Assembly: GCA_902825995.1 (NCBI GenBank)
Contig: CADEDE010000010.1
Span: forward strand, 1-56,209
Reading direction: 5' to 3'
Length of the DNA: 56,209 nt
Source: an uncultured Burkholderiales bacterium
GTDB taxonomy: Bacteria; Pseudomonadota; Gammaproteobacteria; Burkholderiales; Burkholderiaceae_C
A program made the position numbers and the translations under genes. The notes below the pieces were generated by a model. That model was not told the origin of the DNA, made no database searches, and saw nothing but the letters and a program-made list of their open reading frames with translations. Shown one piece after another: positions 41,775 through 50,725 of this stretch (the first letter of the stretch is position 1; the number at the start of each line of letters is the position of its first letter).

Positions 41775-44700
41775 ATGCCTTTCGTTCACCTGCGCACCCA
41801 CACCGAGTTCTCCGTCGTCGATGGCACCCTGCGCATCGACGACGCCGTGGCGGCGGCGCGCGCCGACGGGCAGGTAGCCTGCGCCATCACCGACCTCTCC
41901 AACCTGTTCGGCACCGTCAAGTTCTACAGCGCCTGCCGCGCCGCGGGCGTCAAGCCGATCATCGGCTGCGATATCTGGCTCGAGCCTGAAAACACAGGGG
42001 CTGGCGGCGAGAAGCAGGGCAGTCGCTTGTTGCTGCTGGTGCAAAACGACGCCGGCTACCTGCATCTGTGCGAACTGCTTGCGCGCGCCTGGACCAGTAA
42101 TACGCAGCGCGCGCAGGCGCTCGTCAAGTGGGCCTGGCTTGACGAATTGGGCGGTGGTCTGCTCGCCTTGTCGGGTGCCGATGGCGGTGCGGTCGGGCAG
42201 GCGCTGCTGGCGGGTGACTTGCTGCGTGCCGAACAACTTGCGCAGCGTTTGGCGGCGATTTTTCCACAACGCTTTTTTATCGAGGTCCAGCGCGCCGGGT
42301 TGGCGGGCAACGAAGCCCATGTGCATGCGGCCGTGCCGCTGGCGGCGCGCCTGTCGCTGCCGGTGGTCGCCACGCACCCGGTGCAATTTGCCCTGCCCGA
42401 CGATTTCGAAGCGCACGAGGCGCGGGTGTGTGTCGCGGAAGGCGAAACCCTGACCAACCCGAAGCGGGTGAAGCGCTTTTCGCGCGAACAGTATTTCAAG
42501 ACGCAGGCGCAGACGGCCGAGTTGTTCGCCGATCTGCCGCAGGCGCTGGCCAATACCCTGGTCGTGGCCCAGCGCTGCAATCTGCAACTCACGCTGGGCA
42601 AGCCGCGCTTGCCGGATTTCCCGACGCCCGTGGTTGACGGTGTCAGCGCGCCGATCGAAGCCTATTTCCGCGAGGCCTCGTTTGCCGGCCTGGAGCGGCG
42701 CCTGACACACCTTTACCCCGATGCGATGGAGCGCGAAAAGCAGCGCCCGCGCTACGCGGATCGGCTGGAATTCGAGATCGCCACCATCGTCAAGATGGGC
42801 TTTCCGGGCTACTTTTTGATCGTCGCCGATTTCATCAACTGGGCCAAGTCCAATGGCTGCCCGGTGGGCCCGGGCCGCGGCTCGGGCGCGGGCTCGCTGG
42901 TGGCTTATTCGCTGTCGATCACCGACCTCGATCCGCTGGCCTACAAGCTGCTCTTCGAACGCTTCCTCAATCCAGAGCGGGTATCGATGCCCGATTTCGA
43001 CATCGATTTCTGCCAGGCCAATCGCGAGCGCGTGATCGACTATGTGAAGGCCAAATACGGCCGCGATGCGGTGAGCCAGATCGCCACCTTCGGCACCATG
43101 GCCGCCAAGGCCGCGCTGCGCGATATCGGCCGTGTGCTCGGCATGGGCTATGGGCATGTGGACAGCATCGCCAAGCTGATCGTCGCGCCGCCGGGCAAGA
43201 CGGTGACCCTCGCGCGCGTGCCCGAGCAGCCCGATCCGGGCGTGATCTATGCGCGCAAGGAAGAACCCGAGCTCGATCGCCGCGAAGCCGCCGAGGAAGA
43301 AGTCGCCGAACTGCTCGCGCTGGCCATGCGCGTCGAGGGCATCGTGCGCAATGTCGGCATGCACGCCGGCGGCGTGCTGATCGCGCCGGGCAGGATTACC
43401 GATTTCTGCCCGCTCTACCAGCAGCCCGGCAGCGACAGCGCGGTCAGCCAATTCGACAAGGACGATGTTGAAGCCATCGGCCTGGTCAAGTTCGACTTCC
43501 TGGGCCTGGCCACATTGACGATCCTCGAGCAGGCCAAGCACCTGGTGCGCGCGCGCCGGCCCGGGCGGGAAAACTTCGATTACGACCAACTCGCGCTCGA
43601 CGACCCGGCCGTCTATCGGCTCTTCTCGAACTCGCAGGTCGAGGCGGTCTTCCAGTTCGAATCGCGCGGTATGCAGGGCATGTTGCGCGACGCCAAGCCC
43701 AGCCGGCTGGAAGACCTGATTGCGCTCAATGCCATGTTCCGCCCGGGGCCGATGGAGAACATCCCGAGCTTCTGCGCGCGCAAGCATGGCCGCGAGCCCA
43801 TCGTCTATCCGCACCCGCTGCTGGAACCGGTGCTCGCCGAAACCTACGGCATCTTCGTTTATCAAGAGCAGGTGATGCAGGCCGCCCAGGTGCTGGCCGG
43901 CTATTCGCTGGGCGGTGCCGACATGTTGCGCCGCGCGATGGGCAAGAAGAAGGCCGAGGAGATGGCCCAGCAGCGCCAGATCTTCCGCGACGGCGCGGCG
44001 CGGCAAGGCATCCTCGAGCCCAAGGCCGACGAAGTTTTCGATTTGATGGAGAAGTTTGCCGGCTACGGCTTCAACAAAAGCCACGCCGCCGCCTATGCCT
44101 TGCTGGCGTATCACACCGCCTGGCTGAAGGTGCACTGCACGGTCGAGTTCTATGCCGCCAATATGACGGTCGAACTCGGCGATACCGACAAGTTGAAGGT
44201 TCTGCTCAACGATGCCAAGCAATTCGGCATCGCCTTCGAGCCGCCGGATATCAACCGCGGCGTCTATCGCTTCGAGCCGGTGAACGACAAGTCGCTGCGC
44301 TACGGCCTGGGTGCGATCAAGGGCACCGGCCAGGGCGCGATCGAAGCCATCGTCGCTGCGCGCGACGGCAGCGGCGAGCGCGAAGGCGAGGGCGGCGGCC
44401 CCTTCCGCAGCCTCTTTGATTTCGCCGCGCGTGTCGATCGCCAGCGCGTCAACAAGCGCGTCGTCGAAGCGCTGATCAAGGCCGGCGCTTTCGATGCGTT
44501 GCACGCCGACCGCGCGACGGCGTTGGCCAGCGTGTCACTGGCCTTTGACTGGGCCGAGACCCAGGCCGCCCATGCCGACCAGGGCGGCCTCTTTGACTTC
44601 GCCGATTCGCACGCCGCCAGCACGCAGGAGCCGGCGCTGGTGGCGGCCGAGCCCTGGAATATCAAGGAGCGGTTGACGCTGGAAAAAGCCGCGCTCGGTT

Positions 44701-45311
44701 TTTATCTGTCGGGGCATCTGTTCGAGCAGAGCCAAGCCGAGGTCCGCCTTTTCGCCAAGCGCCGCATCGCCGATCTGGTCGATACCCGCGAGCCGCTGCT
44801 GCTGGCCGGCATCGTCGGCGATTTGCGCGTGGTCAACGGCCAGCGCGGCAAGGTGGCGATCTTCAGGCTCGACGACGGCAGCGAAACCATCGAGGCCGTG
44901 GCCAACGAAGAGCTGCTCGAAGCCCACCGCGAACGCCTGCGCGAGGATGAGCTGGTGATCGTGCAGGGCAAGGTCCAACCGGACCGTTTCAGCGGTGGCC
45001 TGCGCCTCAATGTCAACCAGCTCTGGGATCTGCCCGCCGCGCGCGCGCGCTTCGGCAAATACCTGGCCGTGGCGGTGAACGGCAAGGCGCCACCGGTGGC
45101 CGATGTGATCCGCACCTGGCCGGCCAAGACCCTGGTCACCGAGCAGGGCCAGACGCAGCAGGGCTTGGGCGTGCGCCTGCAATTGCAGCGCGACGCCGTG
45201 TGCGCCGAACTCGATCTCGGCGATGCCGCGCGCTTCTGGCCCAGCGACGAGGCCCTGGCGCGCTGGAAGACGCTGGCGCATGAGGGGCGGGCGGCGGTGG
45301 TGTACGAGTAG
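41775..45311 (+). CDS. dnaE: DNA polymerase III subunit alpha
   Basis: 1178-aa replicative polymerase catalytic subunit. The N-terminal PHP domain (FVHLRTHTEFSVVDGTLR) is followed by the C-family polymerase core with GRGSGAGSLVAY and the catalytic Asp pair in PDFDIDFCQ, the GGVLIAPG and QEQVMQAAQVLAGYS segments, a helix-hairpin-helix region (YGFNKSHAAAYALL) and a C-terminal OB-fold (LLLAGIVGDLRVV). Length is typical of DnaE1. The ATG at 41775 begins the conserved sequence; GTG 41751 would add eight residues. It stands alone in this orientation, followed by the patatin gene. Confidence 0.98.
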   Translation: MPFVHLRTHTEFSVVDGTLRIDDAVAAARADGQVACAITDLSNLFGTVKFYSACRAAGVKPIIGCDIWLEPENTGAGGEKQGSRLLLLVQNDAGYLHLCELLARAWTSNTQRAQALVKWAWLDELGGGLLALSGADGGAVGQALLAGDLLRAEQLAQRLAAIFPQRFFIEVQRAGLAGNEAHVHAAVPLAARLSLPVVATHPVQFALPDDFEAHEARVCVAEGETLTNPKRVKRFSREQYFKTQAQTAELFADLPQALANTLVVAQRCNLQLTLGKPRLPDFPTPVVDGVSAPIEAYFREASFAGLERRLTHLYPDAMEREKQRPRYADRLEFEIATIVKMGFPGYFLIVADFINWAKSNGCPVGPGRGSGAGSLVAYSLSITDLDPLAYKLLFERFLNPERVSMPDFDIDFCQANRERVIDYVKAKYGRDAVSQIATFGTMAAKAALRDIGRVLGMGYGHVDSIAKLIVAPPGKTVTLARVPEQPDPGVIYARKEEPELDRREAAEEEVAELLALAMRVEGIVRNVGMHAGGVLIAPGRITDFCPLYQQPGSDSAVSQFDKDDVEAIGLVKFDFLGLATLTILEQAKHLVRARRPGRENFDYDQLALDDPAVYRLFSNSQVEAVFQFESRGMQGMLRDAKPSRLEDLIALNAMFRPGPMENIPSFCARKHGREPIVYPHPLLEPVLAETYGIFVYQEQVMQAAQVLAGYSLGGADMLRRAMGKKKAEEMAQQRQIFRDGAARQGILEPKADEVFDLMEKFAGYGFNKSHAAAYALLAYHTAWLKVHCTVEFYAANMTVELGDTDKLKVLLNDAKQFGIAFEPPDINRGVYRFEPVNDKSLRYGLGAIKGTGQGAIEAIVAARDGSGEREGEGGGPFRSLFDFAARVDRQRVNKRVVEALIKAGAFDALHADRATALASVSLAFDWAETQAAHADQGGLFDFADSHAASTQEPALVAAEPWNIKERLTLEKAALGFYLSGHLFEQSQAEVRLFAKRRIADLVDTREPLLLAGIVGDLRVVNGQRGKVAIFRLDDGSETIEAVANEELLEAHRERLREDELVIVQGKVQPDRFSGGLRLNVNQLWDLPAARARFGKYLAVAVNGKAPPVADVIRTWPAKTLVTEQGQTQQGLGVRLQLQRDAVCAELDLGDAARFWPSDEALARWKTLAHEGRAAVVYE

Positions 45312-45391
45312 TGGAACAATGTTGCGCCGGTCACGAACTGGCGGGCTTTGTCGGCGCCGATCGCTCGATCGCGTTGCCCTGAATGCCTAGA

Positions 45392-45407
45392 CTCCATGCG
45401 CATGGAG
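45392..45407. promoter_or_regulatory. 16-bp perfect palindrome at the patatin gene start
   Basis: CTCCATGC followed directly by its reverse complement GCATGGAG. It overlaps the first possible ATG codons (45396 and 45402) of the patatin-like gene and includes a GGAG. It could be an operator half-site pair for a dimeric regulator, or chance. Confidence 0.45.
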
Positions 45408-46679
45408 ATGCCGCACAGCAACGCCACCACCGGTCTGGTGCTCACCGGGGGCGGTGCGCGCGCGGCCTACCAGGTCGGGGTGCTCAAAGCCGTTGCGCGC
45501 ATCCGGCGTGAAGTCGGCGCGCCGCGGCACAACCCCTTCGGCGTGATTGCCGGCACCTCGGCCGGCGCGATCAACGCTGCGGCCATCGCCTGCCACGCCG
45601 ACTGTTTCGACCTTGCCGTGGCCGGTGTCGTCAACATCTGGCGCCACTTCAACGCCGAACAGGTCTATCGCGCCGATGCCTTCGGCGTCGTGCGCACCGG
45701 CGCGCGCTGGCTGACGATGCTGACGCTGGGTTGGGCCATCGCGCGTTGGCGCCGTGCACGGCCGCGATCGCTGCTCGACAACAGCCCGCTGGCCGAGTTG
45801 CTGCAAGGCGTGGTGCATTTCGATCGCCTGCCGGCCATGCTGTCGGGCGGGCACCTGAGTGCGCTGGCCGTCACCGGTTCGTCCTACAGCACGGGCGACC
45901 ATGTCACCTTCTGTCAGACCGCCGAGCCCTTCAAACCCTGGCTGCGCTCGCAGCGCGTGGCCGTGCCAAGCCGCATCGGCCTGCCGCACCTGATGGCATC
46001 GTCGGCGATCCCCTTTGTTTTTCCGTCGGTGCGGCTGGAGGTGGAAGGCCACGACGAGTGGTTCGGCGATGGCTCGATGCGCCAGTCGGCGCCGATCTCG
46101 CCGGCCGTGCACCTGGGCGCAGAGCGCATCCTGGTCATCGGCGGCGGGCGATTGAACGAGCCGGCCGGGCGCCGTGCGTCGAACGACGACTACCCGAGCC
46201 TGGCGCAGATTGCCGGCCACGCGCTGTCGAATATCTTCCTCGATGCGCTGGCGGTCGATGTCGAGCGCGCGCAGCGCATCAACCGCACGCTGTCCCTGCT
46301 CGATGACAAGGCGCGGTTGCGCTCGAACCTGAAGCCGCTCGACGTGCTGGTGATCGCCCCCACCCAGCGTCTGGACGACATTGCCGCGCGCCATTTGCAC
46401 TGCCTGCCGGCGACGGTGCGGTCTCTGCTGCGCGGCGTCGGTGTCCAGAGCGATCCTGGCCATGCCCGCGGTGGCGCGGCCCTGGCGAGCTATCTGCTGT
46501 TCGAGGCGCCTTACACCCGCGAATTGATCAGCCTGGGCGCGGCCGATACCTTGGCGCGGCGCGACGAGGTGATCGCCTTCTTTGGCTGGCCGAGCAAGAT
46601 CGTGCCGCGCGAGCAACGCGATCCCTGGCCGACGCAGGCCGGCGGCCTGGAAGCGCCGACCGATCTGATGCCTTTGTAG
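45396..46679 (+). CDS. Patatin-like phospholipase
   Basis: ~427-aa patatin-family lipid acyl hydrolase. The oxyanion loop GGGARAAYQVGVL, nucleophile GTSAGAINA and catalytic Asp in GDGSMRQSAPI form the Ser-Asp dyad. No signal peptide, so it should act in the cytoplasm or be membrane-associated. A ~150-residue C-terminal extension (LDVLVIAPTQRLDDIAARH) is typical of bacterial versions. ATG 45396, 45402 and 45408 are all possible starts and none has a well-spaced Shine-Dalgarno. It ends 4 bases from a convergent glycosyltransferase gene. Confidence 0.91.
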   Translation: MRMEMPHSNATTGLVLTGGGARAAYQVGVLKAVARIRREVGAPRHNPFGVIAGTSAGAINAAAIACHADCFDLAVAGVVNIWRHFNAEQVYRADAFGVVRTGARWLTMLTLGWAIARWRRARPRSLLDNSPLAELLQGVVHFDRLPAMLSGGHLSALAVTGSSYSTGDHVTFCQTAEPFKPWLRSQRVAVPSRIGLPHLMASSAIPFVFPSVRLEVEGHDEWFGDGSMRQSAPISPAVHLGAERILVIGGGRLNEPAGRRASNDDYPSLAQIAGHALSNIFLDALAVDVERAQRINRTLSLLDDKARLRSNLKPLDVLVIAPTQRLDDIAARHLHCLPATVRSLLRGVGVQSDPGHARGGAALASYLLFEAPYTRELISLGAADTLARRDEVIAFFGWPSKIVPREQRDPWPTQAGGLEAPTDLMPL

Positions 46680-46683
46680 TCGA

Positions 46684-47703
46684 TCAACCCAGGTCGGCGA
46701 CGATGGTGCTCGCAACCCGCTCGCAGAACTGTGCATTCGAGAAACGCGCGCTGGCCGGCGAGAGCAGGAAATCGCGGATCGCCTGCTGGTAGGACGCGAA
46801 CTGCACTTCGCCGATCGAACGCAGGAAGGCCAGCAGTGCGGCCGGCGAGGCAAAGCGGTCGCCGTCGATGAAACAGGCCGCCGGAATCGCGGCCTCGGCG
46901 TGCGGCGTGCCGATATAGACCGGCACACAGCCGCTGGTGAAGCAGTCGAAGATCTTCTCGGTCAGGTAGCCCGGGCTGCCGCGCGAGTTCTCGTAGCAGA
47001 TGCAAAAGCGCGCGCGGTCCAGCACCTCGGCTTTCCTGCCGACCCTGCCGCGGTAGCTCGGAAACGGCGTTTCGTTCGGTCGCCAGCGGCGGCGCCATTC
47101 AAACAGGCGCTTGGCGATGCGGCCCCAGGCGCCCGGCTGGACCGCTGGGATGTCCCAGCCGTGGCCGTAGAGCGTGAACAGCTCAGGGGCATTGGCCTCG
47201 AAATAGCGGATGACCTCGACGCGCTGGCCGTGCAGTGCGCGCGGGTCGGCGTAGCGCAGGGCCTTGTTCGAGGCGATCAGCACGCAGAACAGCGGCCGCT
47301 CGTGCCAGGCGGGCACCTCGCGCACGCTGAGATCGTTGGGGTAGTCGAGGCGCAGGCAATGCTTGTCGTCGATCTGTTCTTCGTTCCAGGTGAAGACCTT
47401 GCGGTAGCGCTGTAATTGAGAGCGGTCGGCGTTGAGCGGTCGCACCAGCGAATCTTCGTAGAGAAAGGTATAGCAGGGCGTTCGCGCCGGTAATTCGCGC
47501 TGGGCGTTGAGATGGAATTCGAAGGCCACGCTGCGCCCGGCATTCACATCGCCGGTGTTGATCTCGATCCCTTCACGGGCGAAGCGCTCGCGCAGCTGGC
47601 GCCAGGGCAGGAAGAAATCGCCGCCGTTGGGGCCCGCGCCGGGCTGGAAGATGCGGTTGCCGCGCTCGCGTTGCACGACGATATTGGCGTAGCGCGGGTT
47701 CAT
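46684..47703 (-). CDS. GT10-family (alpha-1,3/4-fucosyltransferase-like) glycosyltransferase
   Basis: 339-aa protein with the GT10 C-terminal donor-site signature: FCICYENSRGSPGYLTEKIF followed by DCFTSGCVPVYIG. GT10 enzymes transfer fucose from GDP-fucose to GlcNAc-type acceptors, often on lipopolysaccharide, but related ones use other sugars. The N-terminal region (IFQPGAGPNGGDFFLPWRQL) is less conserved. It is the last gene of the glycan cluster and begins 3 bases after the GT4 gene's stop. The donor sugar is not proven by sequence. Confidence 0.87.
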   Translation of the reverse strand: MNPRYANIVVQRERGNRIFQPGAGPNGGDFFLPWRQLRERFAREGIEINTGDVNAGRSVAFEFHLNAQRELPARTPCYTFLYEDSLVRPLNADRSQLQRYRKVFTWNEEQIDDKHCLRLDYPNDLSVREVPAWHERPLFCVLIASNKALRYADPRALHGQRVEVIRYFEANAPELFTLYGHGWDIPAVQPGAWGRIAKRLFEWRRRWRPNETPFPSYRGRVGRKAEVLDRARFCICYENSRGSPGYLTEKIFDCFTSGCVPVYIGTPHAEAAIPAACFIDGDRFASPAALLAFLRSIGEVQFASYQQAIRDFLLSPASARFSNAQFCERVASTIVADLG

Positions 47704-47706
47704 GAC

Positions 47707-48906
47707 TTATTGGTGGCGCGCGGCATCGATGGCGCGCAAGAGCACCTGCCCGCAGGCGGTGCGGCGCTCGCGGCCCAGCGCGATCAGGGCCGCGGGGTCG
47801 AGGCGCGCTGCGGCGGACGAATCGAGCGCTTCGCGCATCTTTGCTGCCAGGTCGCCCGCATCGCCGACGCGAAAAAAGCGCACATCCGCATCGACGATTT
47901 CGCGGTTGACCGCGATATCCGAGAGCAGGGACTGCACGCCGAGCGACACGGCGTCGTAGGCCGCGCCGCCGCCGGGGCCGCCTTCGGAAAGCGTGGGCTG
48001 GACCAGCGCGCGTGCGCCGCGCAGCCAGGCGATCTGCTCGCGCTTGGGCACCAGGCCCAGCACATGCAGCCGCGGCGCGATGCCCAACTGCTCGGCCATC
48101 GCCATCAGCAGCGGGAAGTAGTTCATGTCGCGGAAGTCGCTGGTATCGCCGGTGCATACCAGATGCACCTGAGGGTGCGAGCTTTGCAGTTCGGCCAGGG
48201 CGCGCCACGCGGTGGCGTGATCCTTGTGCTGCCAGAACTGGTTGCAGATGATGAAGTAGGGTTGGTCCGCATCCATGCCCAAGCGCCGCAGCGGCGGCGC
48301 GGGCAGATCGAACCAGTCCGGATCGGGTTGCGGGCAAAAGGGCAGGGCGAAAACTTCGGCGCGCGCTTGCGGAATGAAGCGGCGAATATCGTCGGCGACG
48401 GCCTGGGCATTGACGATCACGCTGCGCGCTTTGTCCAGCATTTGCACGAAGGAGCGCTCGCGGCGCGCGATCTGGCGCGGCTTGAAGAGCTGCGGCAGAT
48501 GCCGGTGCTGGAAGTCATAGACATAGCCGACCCAGGGCATATCGGGGCCGAGCGGCAGCGGTTTGAGCGCCGGCAACAGGGCGTCGAGATTGAGTTCACG
48601 GTATTTGGCGCGCAAGGCGCGCGCGCCGATATCGAGCCCGTGCACCGTGATGCCGGGGCCGAAGCTGGCGATCGCGGCGTCGAGATGGGCGCGGCTGGGC
48701 TGGGTCGCCACCGGCTTGGATTTCAGGCCGTCGCGCCAGGCGCGCAGCCGCGTGCGGGCATGCAGCCAGGGGCCGTCGATCGGCAGCAGCAGGTGCAACT
48801 CGAGCGGCGCGCCGCTGGCTTGCAGGCTGCTGGCGACAGTGCGTACAAAGTCCAGGCCGCCGGCCCAGTTGACGAAGGTATGACCGAGGATGCCGATGCG
48901 CAGCAT
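47707..48906 (-). CDS. GT4-family glycosyltransferase
   Basis: 399-aa GT-B-fold enzyme. The N-terminal GILGHTFVNWAGGLDFVRTV loop and the C-terminal domain with FIICNQFWQHKDHATAW and the E(x7)E-type PTLSEGGPGGGAAYDAVSLG are typical of retaining GT4 transferases. It should extend a lipid-linked oligosaccharide at the inner membrane. Its ATG shares one base with the stop of the acyltransferase gene (TGATG), and the GT10 gene begins just after it. Confidence 0.9.
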   Translation of the reverse strand: MLRIGILGHTFVNWAGGLDFVRTVASSLQASGAPLELHLLLPIDGPWLHARTRLRAWRDGLKSKPVATQPSRAHLDAAIASFGPGITVHGLDIGARALRAKYRELNLDALLPALKPLPLGPDMPWVGYVYDFQHRHLPQLFKPRQIARRERSFVQMLDKARSVIVNAQAVADDIRRFIPQARAEVFALPFCPQPDPDWFDLPAPPLRRLGMDADQPYFIICNQFWQHKDHATAWRALAELQSSHPQVHLVCTGDTSDFRDMNYFPLLMAMAEQLGIAPRLHVLGLVPKREQIAWLRGARALVQPTLSEGGPGGGAAYDAVSLGVQSLLSDIAVNREIVDADVRFFRVGDAGDLAAKMREALDSSAAARLDPAALIALGRERRTACGQVLLRAIDAARHQ

Positions 48907-49556
48907 CAGCTTTTCTGGTTCATGCGCTGCGCCGGTACGCCGACATAGGTGCCGGCACTCGCGATGCTGCGCGTGAGCACCGCGCCGGCGCCGAGCGTCG
49001 TCGCGGAGGCGATGCTCAGGTGCTCCAGCACCTGGCTGCCGGTGCCGAGCAGGCAGGCGTCGCCGACGCTGACCCAACCCGAAATATTGCAGCCGGGGTT
49101 GATGACATTGAACGAGCCGATGCGGTCGTCGTGGCCGATCGTGGCATTGCAGCCGAAGACATTGAAGTCGCCGATTTGCGTATCGCAGGTGAAGGTCACG
49201 CCCTTGGCGATCGCATTGCCGCGACCCAGTTGGACGCTGGCGTCGATCTCGATGCTGGGGTGGACCAGGTTCGGAAACGACAGGGCCGGGTTGGCTTGCA
49301 GTTTGCCCGCCAGTTGACGGCGCAACGCTGGCGAGCCGACGGCAATCACGACATCGACTGGTGTGTCGCATGCCAGCAGGTCGGCATCGAGGTATTCGAC
49401 GCGGCCGTGCAGCAACTCGCGGCCGAGTTCGCCGGCTTCGGCCCCGCAGTAGGCGATGCGCGACCAACGCTTGGCGCCGGGATCCACGCCGCGCGCAAGG
49501 TGCGCCATCTCCTTGGCCAGGCCGCTGGCGCCGACAAAGATCAATGCCTCAGCCAT
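48906..49556 (-). CDS. PglD/NeuD-family sugar O/N-acyltransferase
   Basis: 216-aa protein with an N-terminal nucleotide-sugar-binding Rossmann part (ALIFVGASGLAKEMAHLARG) and a C-terminal left-handed beta-helix of hexapeptide repeats (IEIDASVQLGRGNAIAKG, NVINPGCNISGWVSVGDACL) ending GVPAQRM. PglD/PerB-type enzymes acetylate 4-amino sugars made by DegT-type aminotransferases. The DegT gene lies directly upstream and overlaps it by 8 bases, so the pair probably makes an N-acylated 4-amino-4,6-dideoxyhexose. Confidence 0.9.
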   Translation of the reverse strand: MAEALIFVGASGLAKEMAHLARGVDPGAKRWSRIAYCGAEAGELGRELLHGRVEYLDADLLACDTPVDVVIAVGSPALRRQLAGKLQANPALSFPNLVHPSIEIDASVQLGRGNAIAKGVTFTCDTQIGDFNVFGCNATIGHDDRIGSFNVINPGCNISGWVSVGDACLLGTGSQVLEHLSIASATTLGAGAVLTRSIASAGTYVGVPAQRMNQKS

Positions 49557-50655
49557 GATCGGCAAAGTAGTCGCGCATGACCCCAGCAATGCCGTCGATC
49601 TGCGCATCGCTCAATCCCGGAAAGCTCGGCAGGTTGATGCCGCGCCAGGCCAGGTCTTCGGCCACCGGATGGCGGCGGAATTGGCCGGCGTACATCGGCA
49701 TCGTATGCACCGGGTAGAAGAGCGGGCGCGTCTCGATGCCGGCCGCGGCCAGCGCGGCGCGCAGCGGCTCGCGCTGCTCGGGCCGCGGCACCAGGGCCGA
49801 GATCATCCAGTGACTGTGCCGCGTGCCGGCCTGCTCGGCGTGGAATTCGAGCGGCAAATCCTGGCACGCATCGGCATAGCGTGCCGCGACGCGCTGCTTC
49901 TGGGCGAGGAAGTAATCTGCGCGTTCGATCTGCGCCAGGCCGATCGCCGCCTCGATATTGGTCATGCGGTAGTTGTAGCCGATGACATCGTGCCAATACT
50001 CGCGGTGGGCGGCCAGGCCCTGGCCCTTGTAGTGGCGCGCGCGTTCGGCCAGCGTCTTGTCGTCGGTGACGACCATGCCGCCCTCGCCGGTGGTGATGGT
50101 CTTGTTGCCGAAGAAGCTGAAGGTCGAGATATCGCCGAAGGTGCCGGCGTGGCGCGCCCCGTGCAGGGTGCCGAAGGCTTCGGCGCAATCCTCGACCAGG
50201 AACAGGTGCTGCTGGTCGGCCAGCGCGCGCAGCGCGGGCAGGTTGCAGGCCTGGCCGTAGAGGTGCACGGGCATGATGGCCCGCGTGCGCGGGGTGATGT
50301 GGCGCTCGACATCCTGCACATCCATCTGCCAGCTGGCGCGATCGGAATCGACGAAGACCGGCTTGGCGCCGGTATAGGCGATGGCATTCACCGAAGCGAT
50401 ATAGGTCAGCGTGGGCACGATGACCTCGTCGCCCGGCCCGATACCCAAGGCCAGCAGCGCCAGGTGCAGCGCCACCGTGCCGTTGCACACCGAGGCCGCG
50501 TGTGCGCTGCCGATGCGCTCGGCGAAGCGGGCTTCGAACTCGCCGACGAAGCGCCCGCGCGACGAGATCCACGCGGTGTCGAGGCATTCGTTGACGTAGC
50601 GCTTTTCGTTGCCGCCGAGGTCGGGTTGATAGACCGGAATCTTGATCGAGTTCAT
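49549..50655 (-). CDS. DegT/DnrJ/EryC1-family sugar aminotransferase (perosamine-synthetase-like)
   Basis: 368-aa PLP-dependent sugar aminotransferase. The N-terminal IPVYQPDLGGNEKRYVNECL, cofactor region CNGTVALHLALLALGI, GDEVIVPTLTYIASVNAI, active-site lysine in FFGNKTITTGEGG and C-terminal INLPSFPGLSDAQI are typical. It most resembles enzymes that aminate GDP- or UDP-4-keto-6-deoxyhexoses, such as perosamine synthetase. The substrate is inferred from family and neighbours. No dehydratase gene is in the window. Confidence 0.91.
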   Translation of the reverse strand: MNSIKIPVYQPDLGGNEKRYVNECLDTAWISSRGRFVGEFEARFAERIGSAHAASVCNGTVALHLALLALGIGPGDEVIVPTLTYIASVNAIAYTGAKPVFVDSDRASWQMDVQDVERHITPRTRAIMPVHLYGQACNLPALRALADQQHLFLVEDCAEAFGTLHGARHAGTFGDISTFSFFGNKTITTGEGGMVVTDDKTLAERARHYKGQGLAAHREYWHDVIGYNYRMTNIEAAIGLAQIERADYFLAQKQRVAARYADACQDLPLEFHAEQAGTRHSHWMISALVPRPEQREPLRAALAAAGIETRPLFYPVHTMPMYAGQFRRHPVAEDLAWRGINLPSFPGLSDAQIDGIAGVMRDYFADHG

Positions 50656-50725
50656 GGTGTGGGGCCGAGCCGCGCCGGAAGCTGTAGCGCCTCGAGTTTA
50701 GGGGACAGTGCGCCGTGACAGGCGC

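Noticed and set aside
41694-44504. 936-codon open frame antisense to dnaE
   Set aside because: dnaE is unambiguous on the other strand; the long antisense frame follows from high GC at third codon positions.
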